In this document: piece by piece, positions 54,228 to 62,745 of the stretch | Position numbering within the stretch: the stretch's first letter is position 1 | Layout: each line of letters starts with the position of its first letter | Source of the DNA: an uncultured Pluralibacter sp. | GTDB lineage: Bacteria > Pseudomonadota > Gammaproteobacteria > Enterobacterales > Enterobacteriaceae | Assembly: GCF_913775985.1 (NCBI RefSeq) | Contig: NZ_CAJYMB010000129.1 | Span: forward strand, 44,220 to 108,219 | Direction: 5' to 3' | DNA: 64,000 nucleotides | Translations under genes and position numbers: made by a program | The notes under the pieces: model-generated | The model's input: the letters and a program-made list of their open reading frames with translations, nothing else | Databases searched by the model: none | Told to the model about the DNA's origin: nothing

Positions 54228-54344
54228 GCAGTCTGAGAGAAACGCCTTCGGGTGACTGCCATCTAACGTTTCACCGGTCTGAGAGAAACACCTTCGGGTG
54301 ACCGGAAAATCCTCGCAGCCTGAGAGAGGATACCTGCGGGTGGT
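54228..54344 (+). repeat. Three tandem hairpin repeats with compensatory changes
   Basis: Copy 1 (54228-54259): outer stem GCAGTC/GACTGC. Copy 2 (54274-54305): outer stem CCGGTC/GACCGG. Both share TGAGAGAAA on the 5' side and an inner TTCG-capped stem (CACC-TTCG-GGTG in copy 2). Copy 3 (from about 54315) keeps CTGAGAGA and ACC-TGCG-GGT but has a weak outer stem. Two base pairs of the outer stem change together between copies 1 and 2, which supports a folded RNA or single-stranded DNA. Confidence 0.7.
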
Positions 54345-54512
54345 AAATTCGTTTAACCTCTGGAAACGAATGTCACTGCACAGTGACTGAGGTCCTTTCA
54401 ACATATCAGACTCTCAGGATTCAGCTGATCCTGACCCCCGACGGGAAACCACTCCCGTCAGGGCAGATGGTTTCTCCGTCGTACCTTTTTTTACCTCCAT
54501 GGAGAAAACATC

Positions 54513-54983
54513 ATGTCTGCAAACAATACTTCTGCATCTGCAAAATCTGAGTACTTCAACCTGACTATCAAAGGCATCGGGTATCTCAGCAACATCCGCC
54601 AGGTTAACCATCAGAATGGCTCGTTTCTCAGCTGCGTAATCAATGCACTGAGTGGTCCGACTGATAATCCGGCCTACGTCCGTTTTGACATTTCTGTCGC
54701 AGGTAAAGAGGCTACCAGCCTCATCGCCCGCTGCCAGAAAGCCGTCGATGAAGACAAAAAAGTCCTGCTGGGCTTTAACCTGAGTAACCCGTCCACGGAC
54801 ATATTTACGCTGAACAAGGGCGAGCATGCTGGCGAACAGCGTGTCAGTCTGAAAGCCCGCCTGATAAAGGTGGACTGGATCAAAATAGGCCAGGACATGG
54901 TTTACAAGACTGAAAAATCTGACTCCGTGCCGCCGCAGAATGGCTCTGCCGCACAACAAAGCTACGCAGAAAACTCATTCTGA
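54513..54983 (+). CDS. STY4534-type ICE replication-region protein (DUF3577)
   Basis: A 156-residue protein: SEYFNLTIKGIGYLSNIRQVNHQNGSFLSCVINALSGPTDNPAYVRFDISVAGKEA...RVSLKARLIKVDWIKIGQDMVY. The pattern suggests an OB-fold, single-strand-binding-like domain, and its place directly before ssb agrees. Exact role unknown. GGAG lies 10 bp before the ATG. Preceded by the hairpin repeats. Confidence 0.82.
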   Translation: MSANNTSASAKSEYFNLTIKGIGYLSNIRQVNHQNGSFLSCVINALSGPTDNPAYVRFDISVAGKEATSLIARCQKAVDEDKKVLLGFNLSNPSTDIFTLNKGEHAGEQRVSLKARLIKVDWIKIGQDMVYKTEKSDSVPPQNGSAAQQSYAENSF

Positions 54984-54995
54984 TGCGCACCTGAC

Positions 54996-55020
54996 ACACC
55001 CCGTTCGCGGGGTGTTTCTT
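54996..55020 (+). terminator. Terminator before ssb
   Basis: ACACCCCG and CGGGGTGT pair round TTCG, then TTCTTTATT. It separates the STY4534-type gene from ssb and probably allows partial read-through. Confidence 0.8.
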
Positions 55021-55043
55021 TATTCTTAACAGGAGAAATGATT

Positions 55044-55580
55044 ATGTCCTCACGCGGCGTTAACAAGGTGATTCTTGTCGGTAATCTCGGTCAGGATCCT
55101 GAAGTGCGTTATATCCCCAACGGCAGCGCAGTTGCCACCCTTTCGCTGGCCACGTCTGAGAGCTGGCGCGACAAGCAGTCCGGTGAACAGAAAGAAGTGA
55201 CCGAATGGCACCGGGTGGTTATTTTCGGCAAGCTGGCAGAAATTGCGGGTGAATATCTGCGCAAAGGCTCCCAGGTTTACATCGAGGGCCAGCTGCGCAC
55301 ACGCAAATGGACCGATCAGTCCGGCCAGGAGAAATACACCACAGAGGTGGTGGTTAACATTGGTGGCACCATGCAGATGCTTGGCGGCCGCCAGTCCGGC
55401 AGCGGACAGAATACGTCTTCCCGGAATGACTGGGGGCAGCCACAGCAACCTTCTGGACCGACTCACAGCGGGCAGGCTTCAGGCAGCAGTGCCGGTGCAC
55501 CACCGATGGACTTTGACGATGATATACCGTTCATTGGCTTCGGTTATGGTGTACCAAAATCGGCAATCCATGCACTCTGA
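55044..55580 (+). CDS. ssb: Single-stranded DNA-binding protein of the ICE
   Basis: A 178-residue SSB. The OB fold is residues 1-110 ([86 protein letters not shown]), followed by a Gly/Ser/Gln linker. The partner-binding tail DFDDDIPF is present but 15 more residues follow it, so it is not at the terminus as in chromosomal SSB. The ATG at 55044 is 8 bp after AGGAG; that at 55038 is too close. Confidence 0.94.
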   Translation: MSSRGVNKVILVGNLGQDPEVRYIPNGSAVATLSLATSESWRDKQSGEQKEVTEWHRVVIFGKLAEIAGEYLRKGSQVYIEGQLRTRKWTDQSGQEKYTTEVVVNIGGTMQMLGGRQSGSGQNTSSRNDWGQPQQPSGPTHSGQASGSSAGAPPMDFDDDIPFIGFGYGVPKSAIHAL

Positions 55581-55713
55581 ATTAACGGGGCTTTGACTGT
55601 AATGACTGTCTCTGACAAACTTCAGGAAGCAACTTTTTTTGTTGCATCTTATGCTATCTCCGGAGCATATCTGTTCCGGCGGTTTCTTCACTTTTTGACT
55701 AACGGAGGCTTGT

Positions 55714-56151
55714 ATGGGCGCACGTTACGATTCAGATGTTGTTGCCTGGGCCAGTGAACAGGCAGCTTTACTGCGTGCCGGAAAGCTCAGTCAGATTGAT
55801 ATTGAGAACATCGCCGAGGAGATTGAAGACGTGGGCAAAAGTGAAAAGCGTGAGCTGGCCAGCCGTATGGCTGTCTTACTGGCCCACCTACTTAAATGGA
55901 AGTTTCAGCCAACCCATCGTGGTAAAAGCTGGGAGTTAACCATTAAAGGACAGCGTGATTTGATTGTGCGTCGTCTTAACAAGACGCCGAGCCTCAAAAA
56001 TGCGCTTTCTGATCCTGAATGGCTTGCGGATGTCTGGTTTGACGCCCGCGCCGATGCTTCTAAAGAAACCGGTATTGGTCTCGATATCTTCCCTGAGGAC
56101 AGCATCTGGACAACAGATACAATTCTCAGCAGCGAATTCTACCCGGACTGA
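55714..56151 (+). CDS. DUF29 family protein
   Basis: A 145-residue protein with the DUF29 pattern: YDSDVVAWASEQAALLRAGKLSQIDIENIAEEIEDVGKSEKRELASRMAVLLAHLLKWKFQP then a helical C-terminal part. Function unknown. AACGGAGG precedes the ATG. It has its own terminator downstream, so it is a single-gene unit set between ssb and the transfer genes, possibly cargo. Confidence 0.88.
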   Translation: MGARYDSDVVAWASEQAALLRAGKLSQIDIENIAEEIEDVGKSEKRELASRMAVLLAHLLKWKFQPTHRGKSWELTIKGQRDLIVRRLNKTPSLKNALSDPEWLADVWFDARADASKETGIGLDIFPEDSIWTTDTILSSEFYPD

Positions 56152-56171
56152 TTACTGTCTGGTTCACCGCA

Positions 56172-56200
56172 ACGCCATCCTTTTGGGTGGCGTTTTTTTT
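56172..56200 (+). terminator. Terminator after the DUF29 gene
   Basis: ACGCCATCC pairs with GGGTGGCGT round TTTT, followed by eight T residues. Confidence 0.88.
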
Positions 56201-56289
56201 CATCCACGGAAAATCAGTTGTTAATTGAGTGAAACCGGACCGATTCCGCACAGTGAGGGCTGTTTTATCACTGTACAGGAAAATTCCGG

Positions 56290-56955
56290 ATGAAACGTCA
56301 CACCTCTCACAACGTATTTTCACCAGGCAGGCTTGTTGCGGCTCTTCCTCTGCTGTTTCTTGCGGGCTGTGTTTCCCAGCCGCAAAAGCTGCAACAGCGT
56401 GCGCCTGCCGACCCGACACCCGGCACCACCGTCACCCGCAACGTTCAGCCGGTCTCGCCGGACGAGTACGCGCGGACGCCGGAAGTGGTGCGCTATGATC
56501 GTTATCTGCTGGTCAGCACCGATCCGCAGGCGGCCCAGCGCGACCCTCTTTCCCAGATCATTGATATCCGCATTCCGTCATCCCTGCATCCTACTGTGGC
56601 GGATGCGCTGCGTTACGCCCTGCGCCAGTCCGGTTATTCCCTGTGTGCGACGGGCTCTGCCAACGGTGTGCTTTACCGCCAGGCATTGCCGGCGGTCCAG
56701 TACCAGCTGGGCCCGATGCGCCTGCGTACTGCCCTGCAGGTCCTGGCCGGTCCGGCCTGGCAGCTTGAGGTGGATGATGTACAGCGGGTGGTCTGCCACA
56801 GCCTGCGCGACGGCTACCAGCTGCCTGCCTCCCAGCTTCCGCCGCCGGACAGCACCTGGTCCACGCCTGCGCCGTCAGCAGTGTCACAACCGGCCATCAG
56901 CGCCCCGCAGTCCATCCCCGTTAAACCTGTCAGCGGAGGGTTTCTGAGAAAATGA
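56290..56955 (+). CDS. PilL-like lipoprotein (TIGR03748 type) of the ICE transfer region
   Basis: A 221-residue lipoprotein: lipobox LFLAGC (Cys27), then a proline-rich linker and a domain like the N-terminal part of PilL (YARTPEVVRYDRYLLVSTDPQAAQRDPLSQIIDIRIPSSLHPTVADALRYALRQSGYSLC...LRTALQVLAGPAWQLEVDDVQRVVCHSLR). It resembles secretin-pilotin N domains. Here it heads the transfer operon without the other pil genes. GGAAAATTCCGG precedes the ATG. Overlaps the next gene by 4 bp. Confidence 0.82.
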   Translation: MKRHTSHNVFSPGRLVAALPLLFLAGCVSQPQKLQQRAPADPTPGTTVTRNVQPVSPDEYARTPEVVRYDRYLLVSTDPQAAQRDPLSQIIDIRIPSSLHPTVADALRYALRQSGYSLCATGSANGVLYRQALPAVQYQLGPMRLRTALQVLAGPAWQLEVDDVQRVVCHSLRDGYQLPASQLPPPDSTWSTPAPSAVSQPAISAPQSIPVKPVSGGFLRK

Positions 56956-57704
56956 GCGAACAGCAACCCTTCCATTCGGACCCTGCGCCGGCCCGTAAAA
57001 GATTCAGCTGGCGTCCCGGCCGCCGCTTCATCCTGGGCACTGCCGGTGGTGTGGCGCTGGCCGGCATTCTGGCGCTGGGCTACACCGCCTTCACACTGGG
57101 CATCTCGAATCTCGACGAACGCCTGACGCGTCTTGAATCGCAGGGCAGTACCGCGGCCTCTGCTGAGACGGTCGCGACCCTGCAGTCTGACGTGACCACG
57201 CTCAGCACAGGTCTGCAGGACACGCGGAAAAATCTCGGCGAAGTGCAACAGCGGCTCAGCGCTGTTACGAAACAGACCGGCAGCGATGACGCCGTGCGTC
57301 AGTCATTGCGAACCCTTCAGGAGGCACAGCAGGGGCTGGAAACCCGCCTGAGTGCGCTCACTGAGCAGCTGGCAGCGCTGAAAACACACCCCGCACCGGC
57401 CGCGCCTGTCGCCGCACCGGTCAAAAAAACTGAACCTGCGGCAAAAAAGCCCCGTCCCGCTGACACACGTCGTGCTGCTCCGTCCCTTCGCGTGGTCCGC
57501 AGCGCGCCTTTTGTGCTGACAGGCGTGGAGACGCGGGGGAATGATTCCTGGGCGGCCATCGCCCCCCGGGGTTACAGCAGCCTGTCGCAGGTGGCCCTGG
57601 TCGGAGAGGGCGAAACCGTGGCCGGATGGACGCTGGTGAGTGCCGGTTATGGTGAGGCGACGTTTCGGGTTAACGGCCGCCTGACCGTGCTCAGAGCAGA
57701 ATAA
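56952..57704 (+). CDS. Single-pass membrane protein with coiled coil (ICE transfer region)
   Basis: A 250-residue protein with a basic cytosolic N-terminus, one transmembrane helix (about residues 28-50), a periplasmic coiled coil (about 55-140, LTRLESQGST...LQDTRKNLGEVQQRLSAV...LETRLSALTEQLAALK), an Ala/Pro/Lys linker and a C-terminal domain (APFVLTGVETRGNDSWAAIAPRGYSSLSQVALVGEGETVAGWTL). The last domain resembles periplasmic parts of conjugation scaffolds. No named family recognised. Confidence 0.75.
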   Translation: MSEQQPFHSDPAPARKRFSWRPGRRFILGTAGGVALAGILALGYTAFTLGISNLDERLTRLESQGSTAASAETVATLQSDVTTLSTGLQDTRKNLGEVQQRLSAVTKQTGSDDAVRQSLRTLQEAQQGLETRLSALTEQLAALKTHPAPAAPVAAPVKKTEPAAKKPRPADTRRAAPSLRVVRSAPFVLTGVETRGNDSWAAIAPRGYSSLSQVALVGEGETVAGWTLVSAGYGEATFRVNGRLTVLRAE

Positions 57705-57712
57705 CGGAGCGA

Positions 57713-58438
57713 ATGATGAAACTGAAACATACCTTTTTAGCCGCCATGTTGCTGAGTTCCCTGGCCCAGGCCGCGACCTCATCAGGGCAGACGGATGTCA
57801 GCCGGCAGGAATCAACACAACGGGCGGACTCCGCACAACAAAACCTGCAGCAGCAGGCCGGTCAGTGGGGACTGAGTGCAGACGATTATCAGCGGTATCA
57901 GCAGCTGATGAAGGGACCCCGGGGTATCCAGTCGCCGGGGCTCGATCCGCTTTCCACCCTCGGTATCGAGGCGCAGACACCGGCAGAGCGCCGTAAGTTT
58001 GCGGAAAAGTGGGTGAAGGAAGAGTTTGACCGCACCCAGAAGGAGCTTGATTTCCAGCGCGAGGTGAACGCGGCCTGGCAGCGCCTGTATCCGGGCACAC
58101 TGCCGGTCAATATGGGGAACGCCTCCGGCGTGGCGCACGACAGCGGTGGCCGGCTGGCGCTGTTCGTCAGGTCAGAGGACTGCGCCACCTGCGACGCGAA
58201 ACTGTCTGCCGTGCTGGCTGACAACCGGCCGGTTGACATCTATCTGGTCGACAGCCAGGGCAGTGATGATGTGCTGCGCAACTGGGCGCGGGACCATCAC
58301 ATTCCCGTGGAAAAGGTGCGTAAGCGACAGGTCACGCTGAACCACGACGGTGGCCGGTGGATGCGCTTTGGTAACGGCCTGATGCCGGTATTACTGCAGC
58401 AGGCGGGAGATGGTAAATGGGCAATCGCAGCATTCTGA
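57713..58438 (+). CDS. PFL_4693-family (TIGR03759) ICE protein
   Basis: A 241-residue exported protein (signal to AQA, about residue 21). The middle is helical (AGQWGLSADDYQRYQQLMKGPRGIQSPGLDPLSTLGIEA) and the C-terminal half is thioredoxin-like (LALFVRSEDCATCDAKLSAVL, with a CATC motif), ending VTLNHDGGRWMRFG. It may handle disulfides in the mating apparatus. It overlaps the transglycosylase gene by 22 bp. Confidence 0.85.
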   Translation: MMKLKHTFLAAMLLSSLAQAATSSGQTDVSRQESTQRADSAQQNLQQQAGQWGLSADDYQRYQQLMKGPRGIQSPGLDPLSTLGIEAQTPAERRKFAEKWVKEEFDRTQKELDFQREVNAAWQRLYPGTLPVNMGNASGVAHDSGGRLALFVRSEDCATCDAKLSAVLADNRPVDIYLVDSQGSDDVLRNWARDHHIPVEKVRKRQVTLNHDGGRWMRFGNGLMPVLLQQAGDGKWAIAAF

Positions 58439-59052
58439 CCGGAGCGCTGGCGCTGGGCTTACTGATGGCCGCCGTCCCTGACGGCCATGCTGACCAGACG
58501 GTGCCGGAGGGTTACGTCCGCGTGGCCATGGCGCACGGCGTGCCCCCGGAAGCGCTTTACTCGGTCTCCCTGAGTGAGTCATCGCGCAAACTTCCCCGCG
58601 GCGTGCGGCCCTGGCCCTGGACCATTAATGTGGCAGGCAAAGGGTATCGCTATGAGACGCGCCTGCAGGCCTGGCAGGCGCTGCAGGTTTTTATGAAGCG
58701 TCACCCGCTGAAGCGCATCGATGTGGGTATTGCCCAGGTCAATCTGGGCTGGAACGGTCATCATTTTGCCTCGACGTGGGAGGCGTTTGACCCCTACATC
58801 AACCTGAACGCCGCCGCCACCATTCTGCGTGAGTGCTGGGCGCGTAAGCCCGGCAGCTGGCTGGATGCGGCCGGCTGCTACCACCATCCCGCAGGTGGTC
58901 AGCCTGCTGCACGTTACCGCGCCATCGTGAGCGGGCATCTGGCAAAAATCAGCCCTGTCCCCCGCATTTCTGCGCCGACAGCGGCAGCGCCCCGTTCGGT
59001 TGCTGCGCTCACCCCCGATCCAGGCTTTGTCTGGACTGAACCCGGGAGATAA
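58417..59052 (+). CDS. Lytic transglycosylase-like protein of the ICE
   Basis: A 211-residue protein: signal to GHA (about residue 25), SLT-type domain with the probable catalytic Glu in YSVSLSESSRKL, WPWTINVAGKGYRYETRLQAWQAL, IDVGIAQVNLGWNGH and LNAAATILRECW. It would open peptidoglycan for the conjugation channel. It corresponds in order to the gene after PFL_4693 in PFGI-1. Confidence 0.88.
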   Translation: MGNRSILTGALALGLLMAAVPDGHADQTVPEGYVRVAMAHGVPPEALYSVSLSESSRKLPRGVRPWPWTINVAGKGYRYETRLQAWQALQVFMKRHPLKRIDVGIAQVNLGWNGHHFASTWEAFDPYINLNAAATILRECWARKPGSWLDAAGCYHHPAGGQPAARYRAIVSGHLAKISPVPRISAPTAAAPRSVAALTPDPGFVWTEPGR

Positions 59053-59057
59053 CCCTG

Positions 59058-59576
59058 ATGAAAATGCTTTCGTTACTGCTTTTTTCCCTCCTTCCCCTGA
59101 CCGGGCATGCTGAACTGAACGTCATTGCTGACCTGGGCGGTCAGGATGCCGCCCCGTACTTTGAGGCCGTTAATAAACAGCCCGGCATGAGTACGGAAGA
59201 GATCGCATCTTCCCCCCCGTCACTCGTGGTGCAGGGCGAGGCCGCCATGCTGCCGGTATTCACGCCGGAGTTGCGGCCGGGCAGCGTGGCCGACCGGCCG
59301 CTGCAGTTGCCCGGCATCGGGGCGTTGTTTCTTCTCGGGGATGATGCCCTGTCCCGTGACTGGCTGAAGGCCAATGCCGGCGCGTTGTCTGAACAGCATG
59401 CGGCCGGGATGATCGTCAACGTCGCGGACATGGCTGCCGTGCGCGAGCTGCGCGAGCTGGCCCCCGGAGTCAGTCTGGCCCCGGCTTCCGGCAGCGAGCT
59501 GGCCCGTCGCCTGCAGATTGCGCATTATCCGGTACTCATCACCGATACCGGCCTGACGCAGCAGGTGAGGCCGTAA
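59058..59576 (+). CDS. PFL_4695-family (TIGR03765) ICE protein
   Basis: A 172-residue exported protein (signal to GHA, about residue 18) with LNVIADLGGQDAAPYFEAVN, LPVFTPELRPGSV, LFLLGDDALSRDWLKANA and ELARRLQIAHYPVLIT. Family known only from these ICEs. Its stop overlaps the next ATG (TAATG). Confidence 0.86.
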   Translation: MKMLSLLLFSLLPLTGHAELNVIADLGGQDAAPYFEAVNKQPGMSTEEIASSPPSLVVQGEAAMLPVFTPELRPGSVADRPLQLPGIGALFLLGDDALSRDWLKANAGALSEQHAAGMIVNVADMAAVRELRELAPGVSLAPASGSELARRLQIAHYPVLITDTGLTQQVRP

Positions 59577-60148
59577 TGGTCGCGACACCGCTCAACGGTC
59601 TGCTGACAGGTCACTCCGCAGGGATTGCCATGCTGGTCATCCTGTTCCTGGTGGTGATGGCCTTTCTCAACCTGCGCCGTCGTGAGTGCGCCAGCACCCG
59701 TCGTCACCGGCGATACCGGGCAACAGCGGACCGAGTACTGAATAAGCTGACCCGCCTGCCGGGGGATGCACAGCGCCTGACTTATCTGCGCAAAATCAGC
59801 CCCTATGTCTTTGAAGAGCTGTTGCTCTCTGCCTTTGAACGCCAGGGGCTGACCGTGGTGCGCAATGCCTCCTACAGCGGTGACGGCGGCCTTGATGGCC
59901 AGGTCATCATCGACGGTGAGCACTGGCTTATCCAGGCCAAACGGTACAGCCGTGCTGTTTCCCCCGCACATGTTGAGGACTTCGACCGGCTTCTCCTGCA
60001 GTCCGGCCGCCGGGGGCTGTTTATCCACACGGGCCGCACCGGGAAAATGAGCCGCACCCTTCGTACGGCGTCACCGCGCCTGCGCATCATCAGCGGGCAA
60101 CGCCTGCTGGCCATTCTCGCCGGGCAGGACGTCCGGCAGTACCTCTGA
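59576..60148 (+). CDS. Membrane-anchored Mrr-like restriction endonuclease-fold protein
   Basis: A 190-residue protein. One N-terminal transmembrane helix (about residues 15-33) is followed by a basic stretch and an Mrr_cat domain (about 65-190): YVFEELLLSAFERQGLTVVRNASYSGDGGLDGQVIIDGEHWLIQAKRY with the D...QAK catalytic pattern. Mrr domains cleave modified or foreign DNA; in a transfer operon this one may process or guard DNA at the membrane. It lies between the PFL_4695- and TraD-type genes. Confidence 0.8.
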   Translation: MVATPLNGLLTGHSAGIAMLVILFLVVMAFLNLRRRECASTRRHRRYRATADRVLNKLTRLPGDAQRLTYLRKISPYVFEELLLSAFERQGLTVVRNASYSGDGGLDGQVIIDGEHWLIQAKRYSRAVSPAHVEDFDRLLLQSGRRGLFIHTGRTGKMSRTLRTASPRLRIISGQRLLAILAGQDVRQYL

Positions 60149-60158
60149 GGAATCATTT

Positions 60159-60647
60159 ATGAATATCATCGTGAACAGCCTGCGCTACGCGTTGTGGCTT
60201 GTGTTCTGTTTATTCCGTCATGCCGTGGTCCTGCCTGCCGCTTTCGGCGGTGTAATTCTGCTCGCCTGGATTGTCCTGGGCCATCCGGTCCGTGACCTTA
60301 ACGACCAGCTGCAGAAGGAGGCAACGGCATGGCGCACCGCGCCGCCCGGACACTACATGTGGGAGGAATGCCCGGCACCTGATAATGCGGCTCCGCCTGA
60401 AGCAAAGCCGGCAGCCTGTACCGTCACAGCCGTCTCCACAGAAACCGCGGCGAACAATTACCTGCGGTCATTGCGGGCCGTATGGATTGTTTTTCTCTTT
60501 CTGTCGAATGTTCTGTATGTGCTCTGGCGCTTACTGGCGAATGCCCTGCATTACCACTGTCTGCCCCGCAGGGAAGCCGGCTCCGCAAAGGGGACGTATA
60601 CCCGCAGGGCCGACGGTAAAATCATAAAGGAGACAGACGATGAGTAA
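60159..60647 (+). CDS. ICE inner membrane protein, unknown function
   Basis: A 162-residue protein with hydrophobic segments at about residues 8-42 (one long or two short) and 108-130, and a loop between rich in Pro/Ala with two cysteines. The cytosolic C-terminus is charged (GTYTRRADGKIIKETDDE). It overlaps the traD start by 8 bp, so it probably works with the coupling protein. Confidence 0.75.
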   Translation: MNIIVNSLRYALWLVFCLFRHAVVLPAAFGGVILLAWIVLGHPVRDLNDQLQKEATAWRTAPPGHYMWEECPAPDNAAPPEAKPAACTVTAVSTETAANNYLRSLRAVWIVFLFLSNVLYVLWRLLANALHYHCLPRREAGSAKGTYTRRADGKIIKETDDE

Positions 60648-62745
60648 CCGATACGTTATTGAAGCCCTGTTGCGCCCGGCCGTGGAGCTGAATACCGCCG
60701 TGGTGTCGGGCATGGCGGCGTATGTCTGTGTGCAGGCACCCTGGGCTGTCGCCCTGGCTCCGTCTGTCAGCTATGTCACTGCCGCCGGGTTTGCGGCGCT
60801 GGCCGTCACCCGCACCCATCAGGGGATGAAGATTATTCGCTACCGCCGGAATCTCCGCCGCCTGCCGCGCTATGTCATGAGTACTAAACAGATCCCCGTC
60901 AGCCATCGTCGCCTGTTTCTCGGCCGGGGGTTCCGCTGGACCCAGAAACACACCCAGCGCCTGCAGGATACGCTCCGCCCGGAAGTGGCCCGCTATCTGC
61001 AGCCGAACCGCTTTTACCAGGGCGCGCGTCAGCTTGAATTGCTGACAGAACATCGTCTGCCCTGGCTGGGAAAGCTGCTGAGTGCCGACACGCCGCTGAA
61101 CCCGGTGCGGCCATTACCGCCGGTGGGCGGGAATCCGGCGCTGCACGGCATCGAACCCGACGAAAAAGACGTCACGCTGGCTCTGGGGGAGCGCGTTGGT
61201 CATACGGTGGTGTACGGCACCACGCGCGTCGGTAAGACCCGGCTGGCAGAGCTGCTGGTCACCCAGGATATCCGGCGGGGTGAAGTCACCATCGTGTTTG
61301 ATCCGAAAGGCGACGCAGACCTGATGAAACGCGTCTGGGCAGAGGCCCACCGGGCCGGGCGCGGGGATGAGCTGTATATCTTTCATCTCGGCTGGCCTGA
61401 AATGTCAGCCCGTTATAATGCCGTCGGGCGTTTTGGCCGCGTGTCAGAGGTGGCGTCCCGCGTGGCCGGACAGCTGTCGGGTGAGGGGAACAGCGCGGCA
61501 TTCCGCGAATTTGCCTGGCGGTTCGTCAACATCATCGCCCGTGCGCTGGTCGCCCTGGGGGAACGCCCTGACTACACGCTGATTATGCGCTACGTGAACA
61601 ATATCGCCGATCTCTATATCCGCTATGCGGAAAAAATCATCCAGGCGCAGTTGCCCTCCCTGCAGACGCAGATTGAGAATAATCAGCAGGTGCTGGGCGA
61701 GGACGACGTGCCCCGCAACATGCAGGGGCAGCCGGATGCGTTACGCATCTGGGCCATTGAGGTTGCGCTGAGTTCAGAGGAAGGTAAGAAGCTCTATGAT
61801 CCCATCCTCGACGGGCTGCGGTCAGCAGTGCGTTATGACCGCACTTACTTTGACAAAATCGTGGCCTCCCTGCTGCCGTTGCTGGAAAAGCTGACCACTG
61901 GCAAGACCGCTGAACTGCTGGCCCCTGACTATCTCGATATGGATGACTCACGGCCCATATTTGACTGGGAGCAAATCATCCGTAAAAAGGCCGTGGTCTA
62001 TGTGGGGCTTGATGCGCTCAGTGACAGTATGGTAGCGAGCGCGGTCGGTAACTCCATGTTCGCCGATCTGGTGAGTGTGGCCGGGCACATTTATAAACAC
62101 GGCATCAATGCGGGCCTGCCGGGCGGGAAAGAAGGGAAGTCCCTGATTAACCTGCACTGCGATGAGTTTAACGAGCTGATGGGGGATGAGTTTATTCCTC
62201 TTATCAACAAAGGGGGCGGTGCCGGCATGCAGGTGACGGCCTATACCCAGACATCTTCTGATATTGAAGCCCGCATCGGGAATGCGGCCAAGACGGCCCA
62301 GGTACAGGGTAACTTTAACAACCTGATTATGCTGCGCGTCAGGGAGAACCGCACCGCTGAGCTGCTGACCACGCAGCTGCCGCAGGTGGAGATTTACACC
62401 AAAACGCTGGTCTCCGGGCACCAGGACACGGCCGATGTCAACGCAGACCAGGACTTCACCTCCAGCACCCAGGACCGCGTCGGGACGGTAAAAGTCCCGC
62501 TGCTGGAGCCGGCTGATATCGTGACGCTGCCGAAAGGGCAGGCGTTTGCCCTGCTGGAAGGCGGGCAGCTGTGGAAAATCCGCATGCCGCTGCCTGCCGG
62601 GGATGCTGATGATGTGCTGATGCCGGAAAGTATTGAGAAAATAGCGGAGGAGATGCGGCGCAGCTATCACAGCGGCGAATCCTGGTGGCGGGACGGTCCG
62701 GCCCTGAACGTGCCGGTCACAGGAGGGGGAGAATGGTTGAGGTAA
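60640..62745 (+). CDS. TraD-type conjugative coupling ATPase (SXT/PFGI-1 type)
   Basis: A 701-residue type IV coupling protein. The N-terminal membrane segments are at about residues 15-60. The ATPase has Walker A VVYGTTRVGKTRLAELL, TIVFDPKGDADLMKRVWAEA and Walker B SLINLHCDEFNELM, then TAYTQTSSDIEARIGNAAKTAQVQGNFNNLIMLRVRENRTAELL. It brings the relaxase-DNA complex to the secretion channel. Same family as PFL_4696. Overlaps its neighbours at both ends. Confidence 0.94.
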   Translation: MSNRYVIEALLRPAVELNTAVVSGMAAYVCVQAPWAVALAPSVSYVTAAGFAALAVTRTHQGMKIIRYRRNLRRLPRYVMSTKQIPVSHRRLFLGRGFRWTQKHTQRLQDTLRPEVARYLQPNRFYQGARQLELLTEHRLPWLGKLLSADTPLNPVRPLPPVGGNPALHGIEPDEKDVTLALGERVGHTVVYGTTRVGKTRLAELLVTQDIRRGEVTIVFDPKGDADLMKRVWAEAHRAGRGDELYIFHLGWPEMSARYNAVGRFGRVSEVASRVAGQLSGEGNSAAFREFAWRFVNIIARALVALGERPDYTLIMRYVNNIADLYIRYAEKIIQAQLPSLQTQIENNQQVLGEDDVPRNMQGQPDALRIWAIEVALSSEEGKKLYDPILDGLRSAVRYDRTYFDKIVASLLPLLEKLTTGKTAELLAPDYLDMDDSRPIFDWEQIIRKKAVVYVGLDALSDSMVASAVGNSMFADLVSVAGHIYKHGINAGLPGGKEGKSLINLHCDEFNELMGDEFIPLINKGGGAGMQVTAYTQTSSDIEARIGNAAKTAQVQGNFNNLIMLRVRENRTAELLTTQLPQVEIYTKTLVSGHQDTADVNADQDFTSSTQDRVGTVKVPLLEPADIVTLPKGQAFALLEGGQLWKIRMPLPAGDADDVLMPESIEKIAEEMRRSYHSGESWWRDGPALNVPVTGGGEWLR

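Larger units (their letters stand above)
53871..54512. other. Structured intergenic region before the STY4534-type gene
   Basis: 642 bp without a protein gene. About 53880-54105 ends at a strong terminator and could be a small RNA or the topB 3' tail. 54228-54344 holds tandem hairpins, listed separately. A second transcript start must lie between about 54140 and 54500. Confidence 0.6.

Noticed and set aside
54228..54344. TPP riboswitch because of CTGAGA
   Set aside because: The rest of the THI element is absent, the motif is repeated three times, and the downstream gene is not a thiamine gene.
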